Below the pieces are notes generated by a model, which worked only from the letters and a program-made list of their open reading frames with translations, ran no database searches and was not told the origin of the DNA. Below are positions 9,282 through 18,764 of a stretch of 64,000 nucleotides of DNA, piece by piece. Numbering within the stretch: the stretch's first letter is position 1; the number at the start of each line of letters is the position of its first letter. Where the stretch lies: assembly GCA_004552965.1 (NCBI GenBank), contig SFMU01000002.1, forward strand, positions 21,182 through 85,181, written 5' to 3'. The position numbers and the translations under genes are program-made. The DNA is from Bacteroidales bacterium. GTDB lineage: Bacteria; Bacteroidota; Bacteroidia; Bacteroidales; UBA932.

Positions 9282-9371
9282 TTACTTCTTCTTGTGTCTA
9301 TTCTTGCGCAAGCGCTTTTTACGCTTGTGCGTCGACATCTTATGTCTTTTTCTTTTCTTACCGCTAGGCAT
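9282..9371 (-). CDS. AURKAIP1/COX24-type small ribosomal-associated protein
   Basis: A 29-residue, extremely basic protein beginning MPSGKKRKRHKM and ending HKKK, made almost only of Lys, Arg and His. It matches the tiny AURKAIP1/COX24-domain proteins annotated throughout Bacteroidetes, which are related to mitoribosomal mS38 and bacterial bS22; a role on the 30S subunit is inferred from that relationship. It follows HU with a 20-bp gap and ends at a terminator, so HU and this gene probably share a transcript. Confidence 0.85.
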   Translation of the reverse strand: MPSGKKRKRHKMSTHKRKKRLRKNRHKKK

Positions 9372-9391
9372 GGTGATATTAATTTAAGTAA

Positions 9392-9670
9392 TTACTTTTC
9401 CTTGACTGCGTTGACAAATACCTTTGCAGGCTTGAAAGCCGGGATGTCATGCTCAGGGATTGTCATTGTGGTCTTCTTGGTGATGTTGCGAGCTGCCTTC
9501 TGGGCTCTGTGCTTTACGATGAAGCTGCCGAAGCCACGGAGATAGACTGGTTCCTTCATTTCGATGGACTCCTTGACGGTCTCCATGAACTCCTCAACTA
9601 CCTTCTGTACAGCGATTTTCTCAATACCGGTTTTGCTTGAAACCTTGTTTACGATTTCTGCCTTAGTCAT
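9392..9670 (-). CDS. HU-family DNA-binding protein
   Basis: A 92-residue nucleoid protein of the HU/IHF family, starting MTKAEIVNKVSSKTG. It has the dimerisation helices, the GFGSFIVKHRAQKAARNI strand-turn and the DNA-binding arm with IPEHDIPAFKPAK, where the tip proline normally intercalates. I chose the ATG two codons inside a TTG-initiated frame because it gives the canonical MTKAEI start. A good Bacteroidota promoter lies about 65 bp upstream. It probably runs into the COX24-like gene. Confidence 0.95.
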   Translation of the reverse strand: MTKAEIVNKVSSKTGIEKIAVQKVVEEFMETVKESIEMKEPVYLRGFGSFIVKHRAQKAARNITKKTTMTIPEHDIPAFKPAKVFVNAVKEK

Positions 9671-9989
9671 ATTCAATCAAAAATAATTGTTGTCTATTTG
9701 CATCAATGTTATCCTCTTTCAAGGACAGGGAGTGCAAAAATAGACTTATTTTTTTAATAATCAAAATCATAAATACATTTTTTCCTCCAAGATGCCTCTG
9801 GCACGGTGATTGACAATATATCCCTCGCGAATATGTGGCGAGACAATCTGACAAATTGGCAGACGTCTGGTTCGTGTCCCTGTCCATCAGCGGATTCGCG
9901 ATGGCGCCCGCGTCCTTGTCACTTGTCCGAAGGAATATGTGTTTTGCAGAAGAAAATGGTTCGCCTCTGGCGGACCGCAATATACAAAT
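9671..9989. other. Divergent intergenic region between HU and lon
   Basis: This 319-bp gap holds no convincing gene. Its left part is AT-rich and carries the HU promoter. Its right part has mixed composition, with a CTCGC-N9-GCGAG inverted repeat at 9824-9842 and a nearby near-palindrome CTGACAAATTGGCAG, both upstream of lon. No TAnnTTTG match for lon was found. Confidence 0.6.
9735..9765 (-). promoter_or_regulatory. Bacteroidota-type promoter of HU
   Basis: On the minus strand TTTG, exactly 19 bp, then TATTTTTG matches both parts of the Bacteroidota sigma-factor consensus. The predicted start of transcription gives a leader of roughly 60 nt before the HU ATG. Confidence 0.65.
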
Positions 9990-12395
9990 ATGAAGAAAGA
10001 GATAAATACAGACCTTCTTTTCCCCAATGGGGCTGAAGTGAACATAATCCCTGTCATGCAGGGAATGGAAATGACCAAGGTCAATACTTCCGACCTCCCT
10101 AAAGTCATTCCTCTGCTCGCTTTGAGAAACGCGGTAGTTTTCCCGGGAATGGTTTTCCCGGTTACGATAGGACGTGAGAAGTCCATCAATGTCATCCGTC
10201 ATGCCGAGAAGACCAACTCCTTCATCGGAGCGGTACCCCAGACCGACCTCATGGTCGAAGACCCGGGCCGGAGCGACCTTTTCGATTTCGGAACGGTCTG
10301 CAGGATCGTGAAGGTCCTGGAGATGCCTGACGGCACCATCACCGCCCTCCTTCAGGGAATGGTGAGATTCAATCTTCTGTCGATTGTCTCTTCGGAGCCC
10401 TTCCTCTCCGGCAATGTCGTCTATCTCGAAGACATCAATCCGGCCGAGGATGACAGCACCAGGATGATTGCGGAGTCCCTCAAGGAGAAGGCTTCCATTG
10501 TCATCAGGTCGTCTTCCATGGCTCCGAAGGAGGCCTTCAATGCACTCAAGTCGATCGACAGCTTCCCGTTCCTTGTCAATTTCATTGCCACTACCATCGA
10601 GATCGAGAACTACAACGACAAGGTTGACCTTCTCCGCTACGATGATGTCAAGACCAGGGCCATGAAACTGCTCAGCGCCCTCGATGTCCAGGGCCAGCTG
10701 CTCAAGATCAAGCAGGAGATCAATCAGAAAGTGAAGAGCGAGATTGACCAGCAGCAGAGGGAATACTACCTGAACAATCAGCTCAAGACCATCCAGGAAG
10801 AGCTCGGAATGGATGATGAAAGCGAGTTCGAGACTCTCAGGGCAAAGGCCCGGACAAAGAAATGGCCGGAGTCTGTGGCAAAGCAGTTCGAAAAGGAGAT
10901 GTCCAAGCTTGCCAAATACAACCCTTCTTCTCCGGACTACAGCATCCAGTACAACTACATCGAATTCATGCTGAGTCTTCCATGGGGGGATATGTCCAAG
11001 GACAATCTCGACCTCAAGCATGCCAGGAAGGTTCTCGACAATGACCACTACGGGCTTGATAACGTGAAGGAAAGGATTATCGAATACCTTGCCGTCCTCA
11101 AGCTGAAGGGCAACATGAAATCGCCTATCCTCTGCCTGTACGGCCCTCCGGGAGTCGGCAAGACCAGTCTCGGAAAGTCCGTGGCAAGGGCCTTGGGCAG
11201 GAAATATGTCAGGGTGGCTCTGGGTGGCATGCACGATGAGGCAGAACTGAGGGGACACAGGAAGACCTACATCGGAGCGCTTCCGGGAAGAATCCTGAAT
11301 GGCATCGACAAGGCCGGCACATCCAATCCGGTCATCGTCCTGGATGAGATCGACAAGGTCGGCAACAGCTACAAGGGCGATCCGTCCTCGGCCCTGCTCG
11401 AGGTTCTCGATCCGGAGCAGAACAATGCCTTCCACGACAACTATCTGGACATCGACTACGATCTGTCCAATGTGCTCTTCATCACTACCGCGAACAACAT
11501 CTCCACCATCCAGCCGGCCCTTCTTGACCGAATGGAGCTCATCAACGTCTCCGGTTACCTGGCCGAGGAGAAGATGGAGATTGCGAAGCACTATCTCGTT
11601 CCAAAGCAACTCGAGGAGCATGGAATAGACAGGAAGGCGCTCAGGATTGACAAATCCGCCCTCGCCATGATCATCGATGAATATACCTCCGAATCCGGAG
11701 TGCGCGGTCTCGAGAAGAGAATCGCCAAGATCGCCAGGGTGACAGCTAAGAAGATAGCTTTGGGCGAGGAATATCCCAAGGTCATCAGGAAGGAGCATCT
11801 CAAGGAATATCTTGGACTTCCTTCCAACTTCCATGACCGCCAGAAGGACAACGAAGGCCCCGGCGTGGTCACCGGACTGGCCTGGACCCAGGTAGGAGGA
11901 GAGATTCTTTTCGTCGAGAGTTCTGTCTCGAAGGGAAAGGGCGCCATCAGCATGACCGGCAACCTGGGAGATGTGATGAAGGAATCCGCCACCATAGCCT
12001 ACCAGTACATCAAGGCCCATCCCGAGATGGCCGGAATCACCAGCGAGGAACTTGCAGAGCGTGACATCCACGTCCATGTGCCGGAAGGAGCCGTTCCGAA
12101 GGACGGTCCGTCTGCGGGCATCACGATGGTCAGCTCCATGGTTTCCGCTCTCCGTGGCCAGGCCATCAGGCACAAGGTCGCGATGACCGGCGAGATGACC
12201 TTGCGCGGCAAGGTGCTGCCTGTCGGAGGCATCAAGGAGAAGATCCTGGCCGCAAAACGTGCCGGAGTCACCGACATCGTCATCTCGGTGGACAACCGCA
12301 AGGACATCGAAGACATCAAGCCGGTCTATGTTGAGGGCTTGACCTTCCATTACGTCCGTACAATTGACGACGTGATGTCCTTCATATTCAGTTGA
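9990..12395 (+). CDS. lon: ATP-dependent protease Lon
   Basis: Lon is a hexameric cytosolic AAA+ serine protease that degrades misfolded and regulatory proteins. The 801-residue product has the LON substrate-binding domain (from [16 protein letters not shown]), a long helical linker, and an AAA+ module with Walker [10 protein letters not shown] near residue 385 and Walker [10 protein letters not shown]. The protease domain carries the Ser-Lys dyad: Ser near 708 in KDGPSAGIT and Lys near 750 in PVGGIKEK. I start at MKKEINTD; the longer in-frame start adds 17 residues unlike Lon. ung follows 16 bp downstream. Confidence 0.97.
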   Translation: MKKEINTDLLFPNGAEVNIIPVMQGMEMTKVNTSDLPKVIPLLALRNAVVFPGMVFPVTIGREKSINVIRHAEKTNSFIGAVPQTDLMVEDPGRSDLFDFGTVCRIVKVLEMPDGTITALLQGMVRFNLLSIVSSEPFLSGNVVYLEDINPAEDDSTRMIAESLKEKASIVIRSSSMAPKEAFNALKSIDSFPFLVNFIATTIEIENYNDKVDLLRYDDVKTRAMKLLSALDVQGQLLKIKQEINQKVKSEIDQQQREYYLNNQLKTIQEELGMDDESEFETLRAKARTKKWPESVAKQFEKEMSKLAKYNPSSPDYSIQYNYIEFMLSLPWGDMSKDNLDLKHARKVLDNDHYGLDNVKERIIEYLAVLKLKGNMKSPILCLYGPPGVGKTSLGKSVARALGRKYVRVALGGMHDEAELRGHRKTYIGALPGRILNGIDKAGTSNPVIVLDEIDKVGNSYKGDPSSALLEVLDPEQNNAFHDNYLDIDYDLSNVLFITTANNISTIQPALLDRMELINVSGYLAEEKMEIAKHYLVPKQLEEHGIDRKALRIDKSALAMIIDEYTSESGVRGLEKRIAKIARVTAKKIALGEEYPKVIRKEHLKEYLGLPSNFHDRQKDNEGPGVVTGLAWTQVGGEILFVESSVSKGKGAISMTGNLGDVMKESATIAYQYIKAHPEMAGITSEELAERDIHVHVPEGAVPKDGPSAGITMVSSMVSALRGQAIRHKVAMTGEMTLRGKVLPVGGIKEKILAAKRAGVTDIVISVDNRKDIEDIKPVYVEGLTFHYVRTIDDVMSFIFS

Positions 12396-12411
12396 CACCA
12401 CGCCCGCTGCC

Positions 12412-13080
12412 ATGGAAGTCAGGATTGAAGAAAGCTGGAAGGCCGCGCTTGCAGACGAGTTCGCCAAACCGTATTTCGCCTCGCTGGCGCGCCGCCTGCA
12501 TGACGAGAAGGCCGAAGGAAAAGTGATCTATCCTCCGGGAAGAATGATATTCAAGGCCTTCGAACTGACACCGGTCGACAAGGTGAAGGTCGTGATCCTC
12601 GGTCAGGATCCGTATCACGGGCCGGGTCAGGCGATGGGACTGAGTTTCTCCGTCCCCGACGGCATGCCTGCACCGCCTTCACTGAAGAACATATTCAAGG
12701 AAATCGAATCAGACCTGGGAATCGTGATGAGCGGCCGCCCGAACCTTGAGAAGTGGGCTGAACAGGGAGTTCTTCTCCTGAATTCCATCCTAACTGTCAG
12801 GGGAGGGGAGGCTGCCTCCCACAGCGGAATCGGCTGGCAGCAGTTCACGGACGCAGTCATCAGGTATATTTCCGACAATCTGGAAGGAGTCGTCTTCCTT
12901 CTGTGGGGGAACTATGCCCGAAGCAAGAAAGATCTGATAGACACGTCAAGGCATCATGTCCTTGAAGCCGCCCATCCGTCTCCTCTGGCGAGGGGAGCCT
13001 TTTTCGGATGCAGGCATTTCTCAATGACGAACAACATCCTGCTTTCAGAGGGCAGGACTCCGATAGATTGGAAATTATGA
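12412..13080 (+). CDS. ung: Uracil-DNA glycosylase
   Basis: Family 1 UDG, which removes uracil from DNA and begins base-excision repair. The water-activating motif GQDPYHG gives Asp66, and the minor-groove loop HPSPLA gives His188; the uracil-recognition LLLNSILTVR segment is also present. The length of 222 residues is standard. Its stop codon overlaps the coaD start as ATGA, so the two are translationally coupled. It probably belongs to one transcript with lon upstream. Confidence 0.97.
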   Translation: MEVRIEESWKAALADEFAKPYFASLARRLHDEKAEGKVIYPPGRMIFKAFELTPVDKVKVVILGQDPYHGPGQAMGLSFSVPDGMPAPPSLKNIFKEIESDLGIVMSGRPNLEKWAEQGVLLLNSILTVRGGEAASHSGIGWQQFTDAVIRYISDNLEGVVFLLWGNYARSKKDLIDTSRHHVLEAAHPSPLARGAFFGCRHFSMTNNILLSEGRTPIDWKL

Positions 13081-13547
13081 AACGGACAGCATTGTTTCCC
13101 GGCTCGTTCGACCCGTTCACAGCCGGACATCTGAACATACTTGTCAGAGCCCTGACCATCTTCGACGAGGTGGTGGTGGCAGTCGGCATCAACCAGGCCA
13201 AGAGGGGCTATTTCACCATCGATCAGCGCAAGGACATCATCCGGCAGGCCTGCAAGGGTCTTGAGGGGGTGAGAGTCATCAGCTATGACGGGCTTACCGT
13301 GGACATCTGCCGCGAGCTTGGCATAAGACACATTGTCAGGGGTGTCAGGAATATGACGGATTTCGACAACGAGCAGGCGATCGCCGATGCCAACCGTCAT
13401 TTCTATCCGGAAGTGGACACGATCATCATCCCGACCGCCCAGGAATATTCCCACATCTCCTCTTCTGCCGTGAGAGATGTCATCAGCCATCACGGTGACA
13501 TCTCGATGTTCATTCCGGGAGGCGTGGTTCTCCCGGATGTCGAATGA
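13077..13547 (+). CDS. coaD: Pantetheine-phosphate adenylyltransferase
   Basis: CoaD converts 4'-phosphopantetheine and ATP to dephospho-CoA, the penultimate step of coenzyme A synthesis. The 156-residue product has the nucleotidyltransferase GSFDPFTAGH motif, the DGLTVDICRELG segment, VRGVRNMTDFDNE, and the C-terminal ISSSAVRDV motif that binds ATP. I start at the ATG overlapping the ung stop because it gives the canonical MKRTALFPGSFDP; the longer in-frame start lies inside ung. Confidence 0.97.
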   Translation: MKRTALFPGSFDPFTAGHLNILVRALTIFDEVVVAVGINQAKRGYFTIDQRKDIIRQACKGLEGVRVISYDGLTVDICRELGIRHIVRGVRNMTDFDNEQAIADANRHFYPEVDTIIIPTAQEYSHISSSAVRDVISHHGDISMFIPGGVVLPDVE

Positions 13548-13559
13548 AACAGCATCAGG

Positions 13560-15002
13560 ATGAAAAGGTTTCTTGCAATAGCGCTGATTCTCCTTCAGGC
13601 ACTGTCCGGCTTCGCCCAGACGGATTCGGCAAAACTGGCAGCCCTGGACGGCCGGCTTGCGGAGTATTTCGCCTTGCTGGAGTACCAGGATGTCAGCGTC
13701 AAGATCGAGGAATGTGACACCCTGATCAGTTCGGCTAAGGATTCTTCGGTCCGACGGCACATAGCTCTGAAGGCATATTGGCATTATCTTGACTCCAGAC
13801 TGATGGGGGATGAGGCTGTGGCCGTCCATCTCGCTGACCGTTGGTTCATCTCCGGGAAGATCCGGATGGGCAGCGCGACCGACCTGATGAATGCCAGGAT
13901 ATTCGCAGACTTCAACCGTAGCTCCCTGATAGGGAAGCAGGCTCCTGTCGCGACCTTTGTCGGACCCCAGGGAGACAGCGTGACTCTCGGTGGACCGTCC
14001 GACAGCCTCTCCGTGCTTTTCTTCTACGACACCGACTGCGCCAAATGCAAGCTGGAGTCCATGATGCTCAAAGCTTTGCTCGAGGAAAAGAATTATCCTG
14101 TCAGGCTCTATGCCATCTACACCGGCTGCGATCCCGATTCGTGGGCTTCCTGGCGCGGAACCCGTTTCTCCCTTGATGCCGACAGGACCTCTGTCGTCAA
14201 TCTTTGGGATCCCGAAGTCTCTTCCGACTACCAGATGAAGTACGGCGTACTGAGCACTCCGCAGATGCTCCTCGTTTCGCGTGACGGGACAATCCTCGGC
14301 CGCAGGCTGGACACGGAGGCCCTGAGACCGCTTCTGGATGCTGCTGTCGACAGGGAATGCCATGAATATGGCAAAGCGGAGACCGTTGCCCTCCTTGACA
14401 ACATATTCCTTTCCTACGGGGACAGTCTCAGTCCTGCCCATGTCACGGCAGTGGCTGAAATGATTGCGGGAAGGACTCTCCAGGCGAAAGACACCCTTGG
14501 CTACAAGAACCTTGTCGGCGACCTGCTCTACTATCTGACCTCGAAGCGGGAGGAACCCCTCAGGGAGGGGACTTCCGGATTCATTGATGAATATATCCTC
14601 TCGCGTCCGGAAATATGGAACACCGAAGACGATACCCTCAGGGTCGTCGGACTTGCCAGGCTGAATGCCGGACTGCTCTCGCGCACACCGGTTGGCTCCC
14701 GCCTGCCTTCGATGCCGCTCAAGGGCTGGGGAAAGCTCAGGCGCAAGGGTGGGCTGCTGATTTTCCACACCCACGGCTGTCCGGTCTGCAGGGAGGAGAT
14801 GGCAGCCGCCGACAGCCTCGGATTGGATTATCTGGCTGTCGATGTGGATGAAATCGGTCAGCAGAATCCTGAATTGCAGGAAAGGCTTCTGGACACCTTC
14901 GATCTGCTGTCAATGCCGATGATAATCGAAGTCGGCAGAAGGGGGAAGGTCCTTCGAAGGTATGTTTCGCTGGCTAATAATTTTGTATTTTCTGACAAAT
15001 AA
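13560..15002 (+). CDS. Exported protein with two thioredoxin-like domains (DUF5106-like)
   Basis: A 480-residue protein with a signal peptide (residues 3-19, ending GFAQ). After a helical N-terminal DUF5106-like part, a first thioredoxin fold carries DTDCAKCK (Cys160, Cys163) and VLSTPQMLLV, the usual cis-Pro region. A second, C-terminal thioredoxin fold carries HGCPVC (Cys pair near 406-409) and a SMPMIIEV cis-Pro loop. It is likely periplasmic and redox-active. Two separate CXXC domains in one chain suggest an electron relay or a fused reductase and substrate-binding domain. The last codons overlap the fba promoter. Confidence 0.7.
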   Translation: MKRFLAIALILLQALSGFAQTDSAKLAALDGRLAEYFALLEYQDVSVKIEECDTLISSAKDSSVRRHIALKAYWHYLDSRLMGDEAVAVHLADRWFISGKIRMGSATDLMNARIFADFNRSSLIGKQAPVATFVGPQGDSVTLGGPSDSLSVLFFYDTDCAKCKLESMMLKALLEEKNYPVRLYAIYTGCDPDSWASWRGTRFSLDADRTSVVNLWDPEVSSDYQMKYGVLSTPQMLLVSRDGTILGRRLDTEALRPLLDAAVDRECHEYGKAETVALLDNIFLSYGDSLSPAHVTAVAEMIAGRTLQAKDTLGYKNLVGDLLYYLTSKREEPLREGTSGFIDEYILSRPEIWNTEDDTLRVVGLARLNAGLLSRTPVGSRLPSMPLKGWGKLRRKGGLLIFHTHGCPVCREEMAAADSLGLDYLAVDVDEIGQQNPELQERLLDTFDLLSMPMIIEVGRRGKVLRRYVSLANNFVFSDK

Positions 15003-15013
15003 AAGTAAATTTG
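14982..15013 (+). promoter_or_regulatory. Bacteroidota-type promoter of fba
   Basis: TTTG, exactly 20 bp, then TAAATTTG is a full match to the Bacteroidota consensus. The -33 box lies inside the end of the preceding coding sequence, and the leader before fba is about 55-60 nt. Confidence 0.7.
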
Positions 15014-15073
15014 CATGATGTACCGTAAGGTATGACACTTGCAAGAGTTTGATTAAATAATTTTTTATAGATT

Positions 15074-16075
15074 ATGGTTTCATACAAAGAACTTGGCCTT
15101 GTAAACACTAGAGAGATGTTTGCCAAGGCTGTTGCAGGCGGCTATGCCATCCCTGCCTTCAATTTCAACAACATGGAGCAGCTCCAGGCTATCATCCAGG
15201 CTGCTGCCGAGACAAAGTCTCCTGTCATCCTTCAGGTTTCCAGCGGAGCCCGCAAGTATGCCAACCAGACCCTTCTGCGTTACATGGCACAGGGCGCTGT
15301 AGAGTATGCCAAGGAACTCGGCTGGGAGCATCCTCAGATCTGTCTCCATCTTGACCACGGCAACTCTTTCGAACTCTGCAAGAGCTGTGTCGATTTCGGC
15401 TTCTCTTCCGTCATGATCGATGCTTCTTCACTTCCTTACGAGGAGAACATCGCCCTGACCAAGCAGGTCGTTGACTATGCCCATGCACACGATGTCACCG
15501 TAGAGGCTGAACTCGGTGTCCTCGCAGGTGTAGAGGATGAGGTTTCCGCTGCCGAGTCACACTATACCAAGCCGGAGGAGGTTATCGATTTCTCTACCCG
15601 TTCGGGCTGCGATTCACTCGCCATCTCCATCGGTACTTCACACGGTGCCTACAAGTTCACTCCTGAGCAGTGCACAGTCGATCCTAAGACCGGCCGTCTC
15701 GTACCTCCGCCACTCGCATTCAACGTTCTTCACGAGATCGAGAAGAAACTCCCTGGATTCCCTATCGTGCTCCACGGTTCTTCTTCAGTCCCTCAGGAAG
15801 AGGTTGACACCATCAACAAGTACGGCGGTGCCCTCAAGGCTGCCGTAGGTATCCCTGAGGAGCAGCTTCGTGAGGCTGCAAAGAGCGCTGTCTGCAAGAT
15901 CAACATCGACTCCGACTCACGTCTTGCAATGACCGCAGCCATCCGTCAGGTCTTCGCTGAGAAGCCTGCAGAGTTCGACCCTCGCAAGTATCTCGGCCCT
16001 GCCCGTGACAACATGAAGAAGCTCTACATCCACAAGATCGTCAACGTTCTTGGCTCAAACGGAAAGGCTGAGTAA
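15074..16075 (+). CDS. fba: Class II fructose-bisphosphate aldolase
   Basis: A zinc-dependent aldolase that cleaves fructose 1,6-bisphosphate in glycolysis and makes it in gluconeogenesis. The 333-residue protein shows YAIPAFNFNNMEQ, the zinc site in CLHLDHG, the VEAELGVLAGVED zinc/catalytic region, and the phosphate-binding VLHGSSSVP. Codon use is very biased, with almost no AGG or ATA and no GAATAT hexamers, as expected for a highly expressed gene. It has its own promoter and a strong terminator, so it is monocistronic. Confidence 0.97.
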   Translation: MVSYKELGLVNTREMFAKAVAGGYAIPAFNFNNMEQLQAIIQAAAETKSPVILQVSSGARKYANQTLLRYMAQGAVEYAKELGWEHPQICLHLDHGNSFELCKSCVDFGFSSVMIDASSLPYEENIALTKQVVDYAHAHDVTVEAELGVLAGVEDEVSAAESHYTKPEEVIDFSTRSGCDSLAISIGTSHGAYKFTPEQCTVDPKTGRLVPPPLAFNVLHEIEKKLPGFPIVLHGSSSVPQEEVDTINKYGGALKAAVGIPEEQLREAAKSAVCKINIDSDSRLAMTAAIRQVFAEKPAEFDPRKYLGPARDNMKKLYIHKIVNVLGSNGKAE

Positions 16076-16097
16076 GACTTTCCTTCGGATAGATAAG

Positions 16098-16138
16098 AGA
16101 CCGGCTCGAGTCTTCGGACTTCCAGCCGGTCTTTTTTT
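16098..16138 (+). terminator. Rho-independent terminator of fba
   Basis: AGACCGGCT and AGCCGGTCT form a 9-bp stem followed by seven T residues, directly after fba. Confidence 0.9.
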
Positions 16139-16257
16139 GCGGTTTTTGATACTTTTTTCAAAATGTCATAGTGTTTTTTTCTGTAATTGTAATACCTTTG
16201 CAGCCGCAACGTTATGTTTATTATCCAATTGGTTTAACTAAATCATTTTTTTATGCG

Positions 16258-17328
16258 ATGAGAAGAATCATAGCTTCAGTTACTCTGGTACTTGGTGCTT
16301 TGGCGGCCTGTGCTGCCCAGGAGTTGAATCTCAACCTTGTCACACGTCTCGATGGCAACAAATCCTGGCCTTTGAAAAGTACTTCATCAGGCAACAACCG
16401 GATCAATTGGGGTAATTCCAGTCTGTATGTTCTTGCAGACGGTTCCTTCACCGGGAAGCTATCTTACGACATCGCAATGAATTTTCTCAACAGCGATCCT
16501 GTCTCACTCTATTCCAACACGGGAAGCTGTGTCGAGACCAATTGGCTCAACTGGGCCGACTTCACATATTCATTCAATGACAACTGGTCCGTTTCTGCCG
16601 GAAAGCAGATAATGCTGCTTGGTGGCTGGGAGATCGACATGTACGATTTCGACCAGCTGACTGACCTTTGCTCTCAGGACTGGCAGCTCATCAATGTCTA
16701 CCAGTGGGGCGGCAAGGTGGCATATTCACCATCGGAGGAGCATCTCTTCGCTGTCCAGGTCTCGTCATCCCCGCTCCGCGACCTTCTGCTCGAGGGCAAT
16801 GAAATCGCCGCTTCCTTCCAGACCCGCAACACAGTGGGAATATGGGAAAGCATCTTTTCTGCCAACTACATCCAGACACCTTACGAAGAGTGTCCTGCCA
16901 TGTACATGGCCACTTTCGGCAATCAGATCGTGACTGACCGCATCTGCGCCTTCATCGACTATACCTTGAAGACCCCGGGCAATCAGGATTTCGGTGCGCT
17001 CCGTTCCTCTGTCACCGCTTCGCTGGCATGTTCATTCTGTGACGGTTGCCTTGAAGTTGGCGCCAAGGGCGGTTACGACACTACCAGCGAGCTGTGCCCC
17101 GACATATTCGGCTATTCCGATGAATGGGAGACTGAGGAAGACGGGCTTTCCGGGATTGTCCCTCTCGGCCTTTCCCCGATGCGCGACTATTGCTTCGGTG
17201 GTCTGTTTGTCAATGGCTATCCTCTTGAAGGACTGCGTGTCCATGCAGCCGTCGGATGCAACAACTACACGAAGTCTCCAAGTGTCACCCTCGGTGTCTG
17301 CTATCAGTTCGGAGCGAAGATTCTCTAG
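16258..17328 (+). CDS. Outer-membrane beta-barrel porin-like protein
   Basis: A 356-residue exported protein with signal peptide MRRIIASVTLVLGALAACAAQ. The mature part alternates short amphipathic strands rich in Trp and Tyr (NWLNWADFTYSFNDNWSVSAGKQ, GVCYQFGAKIL at the end). It ends in an aromatic-hydrophobic strand, as barrels inserted by BAM do. The GKQ-then-GGWEID stretch is reminiscent of phosphate-selective or OprO-like porins, but I do not recognise the family firmly. A TACCTTTG -7-like element lies 58 bp upstream. The pot operon follows 17 bp later, so a role in solute entry for that transporter is possible but unproven. Confidence 0.65.
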   Translation: MRRIIASVTLVLGALAACAAQELNLNLVTRLDGNKSWPLKSTSSGNNRINWGNSSLYVLADGSFTGKLSYDIAMNFLNSDPVSLYSNTGSCVETNWLNWADFTYSFNDNWSVSAGKQIMLLGGWEIDMYDFDQLTDLCSQDWQLINVYQWGGKVAYSPSEEHLFAVQVSSSPLRDLLLEGNEIAASFQTRNTVGIWESIFSANYIQTPYEECPAMYMATFGNQIVTDRICAFIDYTLKTPGNQDFGALRSSVTASLACSFCDGCLEVGAKGGYDTTSELCPDIFGYSDEWETEEDGLSGIVPLGLSPMRDYCFGGLFVNGYPLEGLRVHAAVGCNNYTKSPSVTLGVCYQFGAKIL

Positions 17329-17345
17329 TCACTTAATGTATCGGA

Positions 17346-18764
17346 ATGGCAATGAGTGAAAACAAACCGCTTGAGAATGATGTAATCATCCGTCTCGAGC
17401 ATCTGAGCAAGTCTTTTTCAGGGAAGAAAGTCCTTGATGACATCAACCTTGACATCAGAAGGGGAGAATTCGTCACCTTCCTCGGACCTTCCGGATGCGG
17501 AAAGACCACGACTCTCCGTACCATAGCCGGATTCAATGCAGCCGATGAAGGCAGGGTCATAATGGACGGCGAGGACATTTCTGCGCTCCCTCCGCATCTC
17601 AGACCGCTGAACACCGTCTTTCAGAGATATGCCCTTTTCCCGCATCTGGATGTCTATGACAACATCGCATTCGGCCTGAAACTGAAGGGAGTGGATTCCG
17701 AAGAAATCGACAGGAGAGTGCGGAAGATGCTGAAGCTCGTGAGCATGACCGACTATGAAGACCGCGATGTGGAGTCTCTTTCCGGAGGACAGCAGCAGCG
17801 TGTCGCCATAGCCCGAGCCCTTGTGAACTATCCGAAGGTGCTTCTTCTTGACGAGCCTCTTGCCGCTCTCGACCTGAAGATGAGGAAGGACATGCAGATC
17901 GAACTGAAGGAAATGCATCGCAAGCTCGGAATCACTTTCATCTACGTTACCCATGACCAGGAGGAAGCCCTGACCCTTTCCGACCGTATCGTAGTGATGT
18001 CCGAGGGCAGGATCCAGCAGATCGGTACCCCAATGGACATCTACAACGAGCCTCAGAACTCGTTTGTCGCCGACTTTATCGGGGAGAGCAACATCCTCAA
18101 CGGTACGATGATCGCGGACAGGGAGGTTTCCTTCATCGGACATGATTTCAAGTGCGTGGACGAGGGCTTCGGTGAGAATGTGCCTGTCGATGTGGTTGTG
18201 CGTCCGGAGGACATCTACATCATGAACAAGCTCGAAGGAGCCCAGTTCACGGCAGTCGTGAAGAGCTGCACCTTCAAGGGTGTCCATTATGAGATGTTTG
18301 TGGACACCGACTCCCACAATGAGCTTATGATCCAGGACTACAATGCCTTTGAGGTCGGAAGCACCGTGGGTCTGATCATCCGCCCCGAGGACATTCAGGT
18401 CATGAAGAAGGAACGGGTCGAAAACACCTTTGCCGGGGAACTTGTCGACAGCACCCATGTCTCGATTCTCGGGGAAGAGTTCGAATGCGCTCCGGTCTCC
18501 GGCATCGATGAAGGAACCGAGGTGGAAGTCAGGGCAGCTTTCGACCGGATCGACCTTCTGGACCATGCCGAGGATGGTGTGACAGGAGGAACCGTCTATA
18601 TGATTCTCTACAAGGGCGACCACTATCACCTGACAATCCGTACGGACAGCGATGAGTTTGTCTATGTGGACACCAACGATGTCTGGGACAAAGGTGACAT
18701 CGTCGGTATCAACATATTGCCTCAGGATCTAATCGTCACTGCAAGAAATGGGAAAGAGGAGTAA
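17346..18764 (+). CDS. potA: Spermidine/putrescine ABC transporter ATP-binding protein
   Basis: The ATPase of a polyamine importer. Walker A is GPSGCGKTT at residues 47-55; the signature [15 protein letters not shown], Walker [13 protein letters not shown] and the switch His in VTHDQEEAL are all intact. At 472 residues it is about 100 longer than usual PotA. The C-terminal part contains two successive TOBE-like units ([10 protein letters not shown] and [10 protein letters not shown]) plus a further beta-rich tail. It overlaps potB by 17 bp and heads a potABCD order with both permeases and the binding protein present. Confidence 0.93.
   Translation: MAMSENKPLENDVIIRLEHLSKSFSGKKVLDDINLDIRRGEFVTFLGPSGCGKTTTLRTIAGFNAADEGRVIMDGEDISALPPHLRPLNTVFQRYALFPHLDVYDNIAFGLKLKGVDSEEIDRRVRKMLKLVSMTDYEDRDVESLSGGQQQRVAIARALVNYPKVLLLDEPLAALDLKMRKDMQIELKEMHRKLGITFIYVTHDQEEALTLSDRIVVMSEGRIQQIGTPMDIYNEPQNSFVADFIGESNILNGTMIADREVSFIGHDFKCVDEGFGENVPVDVVVRPEDIYIMNKLEGAQFTAVVKSCTFKGVHYEMFVDTDSHNELMIQDYNAFEVGSTVGLIIRPEDIQVMKKERVENTFAGELVDSTHVSILGEEFECAPVSGIDEGTEVEVRAAFDRIDLLDHAEDGVTGGTVYMILYKGDHYHLTIRTDSDEFVYVDTNDVWDKGDIVGINILPQDLIVTARNGKEE

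Noticed and set aside
9799..9814. Sigma-54 promoter TGGCAC-N5-TTGAC before lon
   Set aside because: The -12 box should be TTGCA/T; here it reads TTGAC, and no activator site is evident.
9663..12467. A 934-codon open frame antisense to lon
   Set aside because: It covers almost exactly the lon gene, has no domain resemblance, and arises because AGG/GAG-rich, C-ending codons leave few stops on the opposite strand. The lon frame has all catalytic motifs.
12954..14774. A 606-codon frame antisense to coaD and the thioredoxin-like gene
   Set aside because: It spans two recognisable genes on the other strand and shows no family features; it is a composition effect.
17418..18629. A 403-codon frame antisense to potA
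   Set aside because: His/Asp-rich low-quality translation fully inside potA; no motif or start context.
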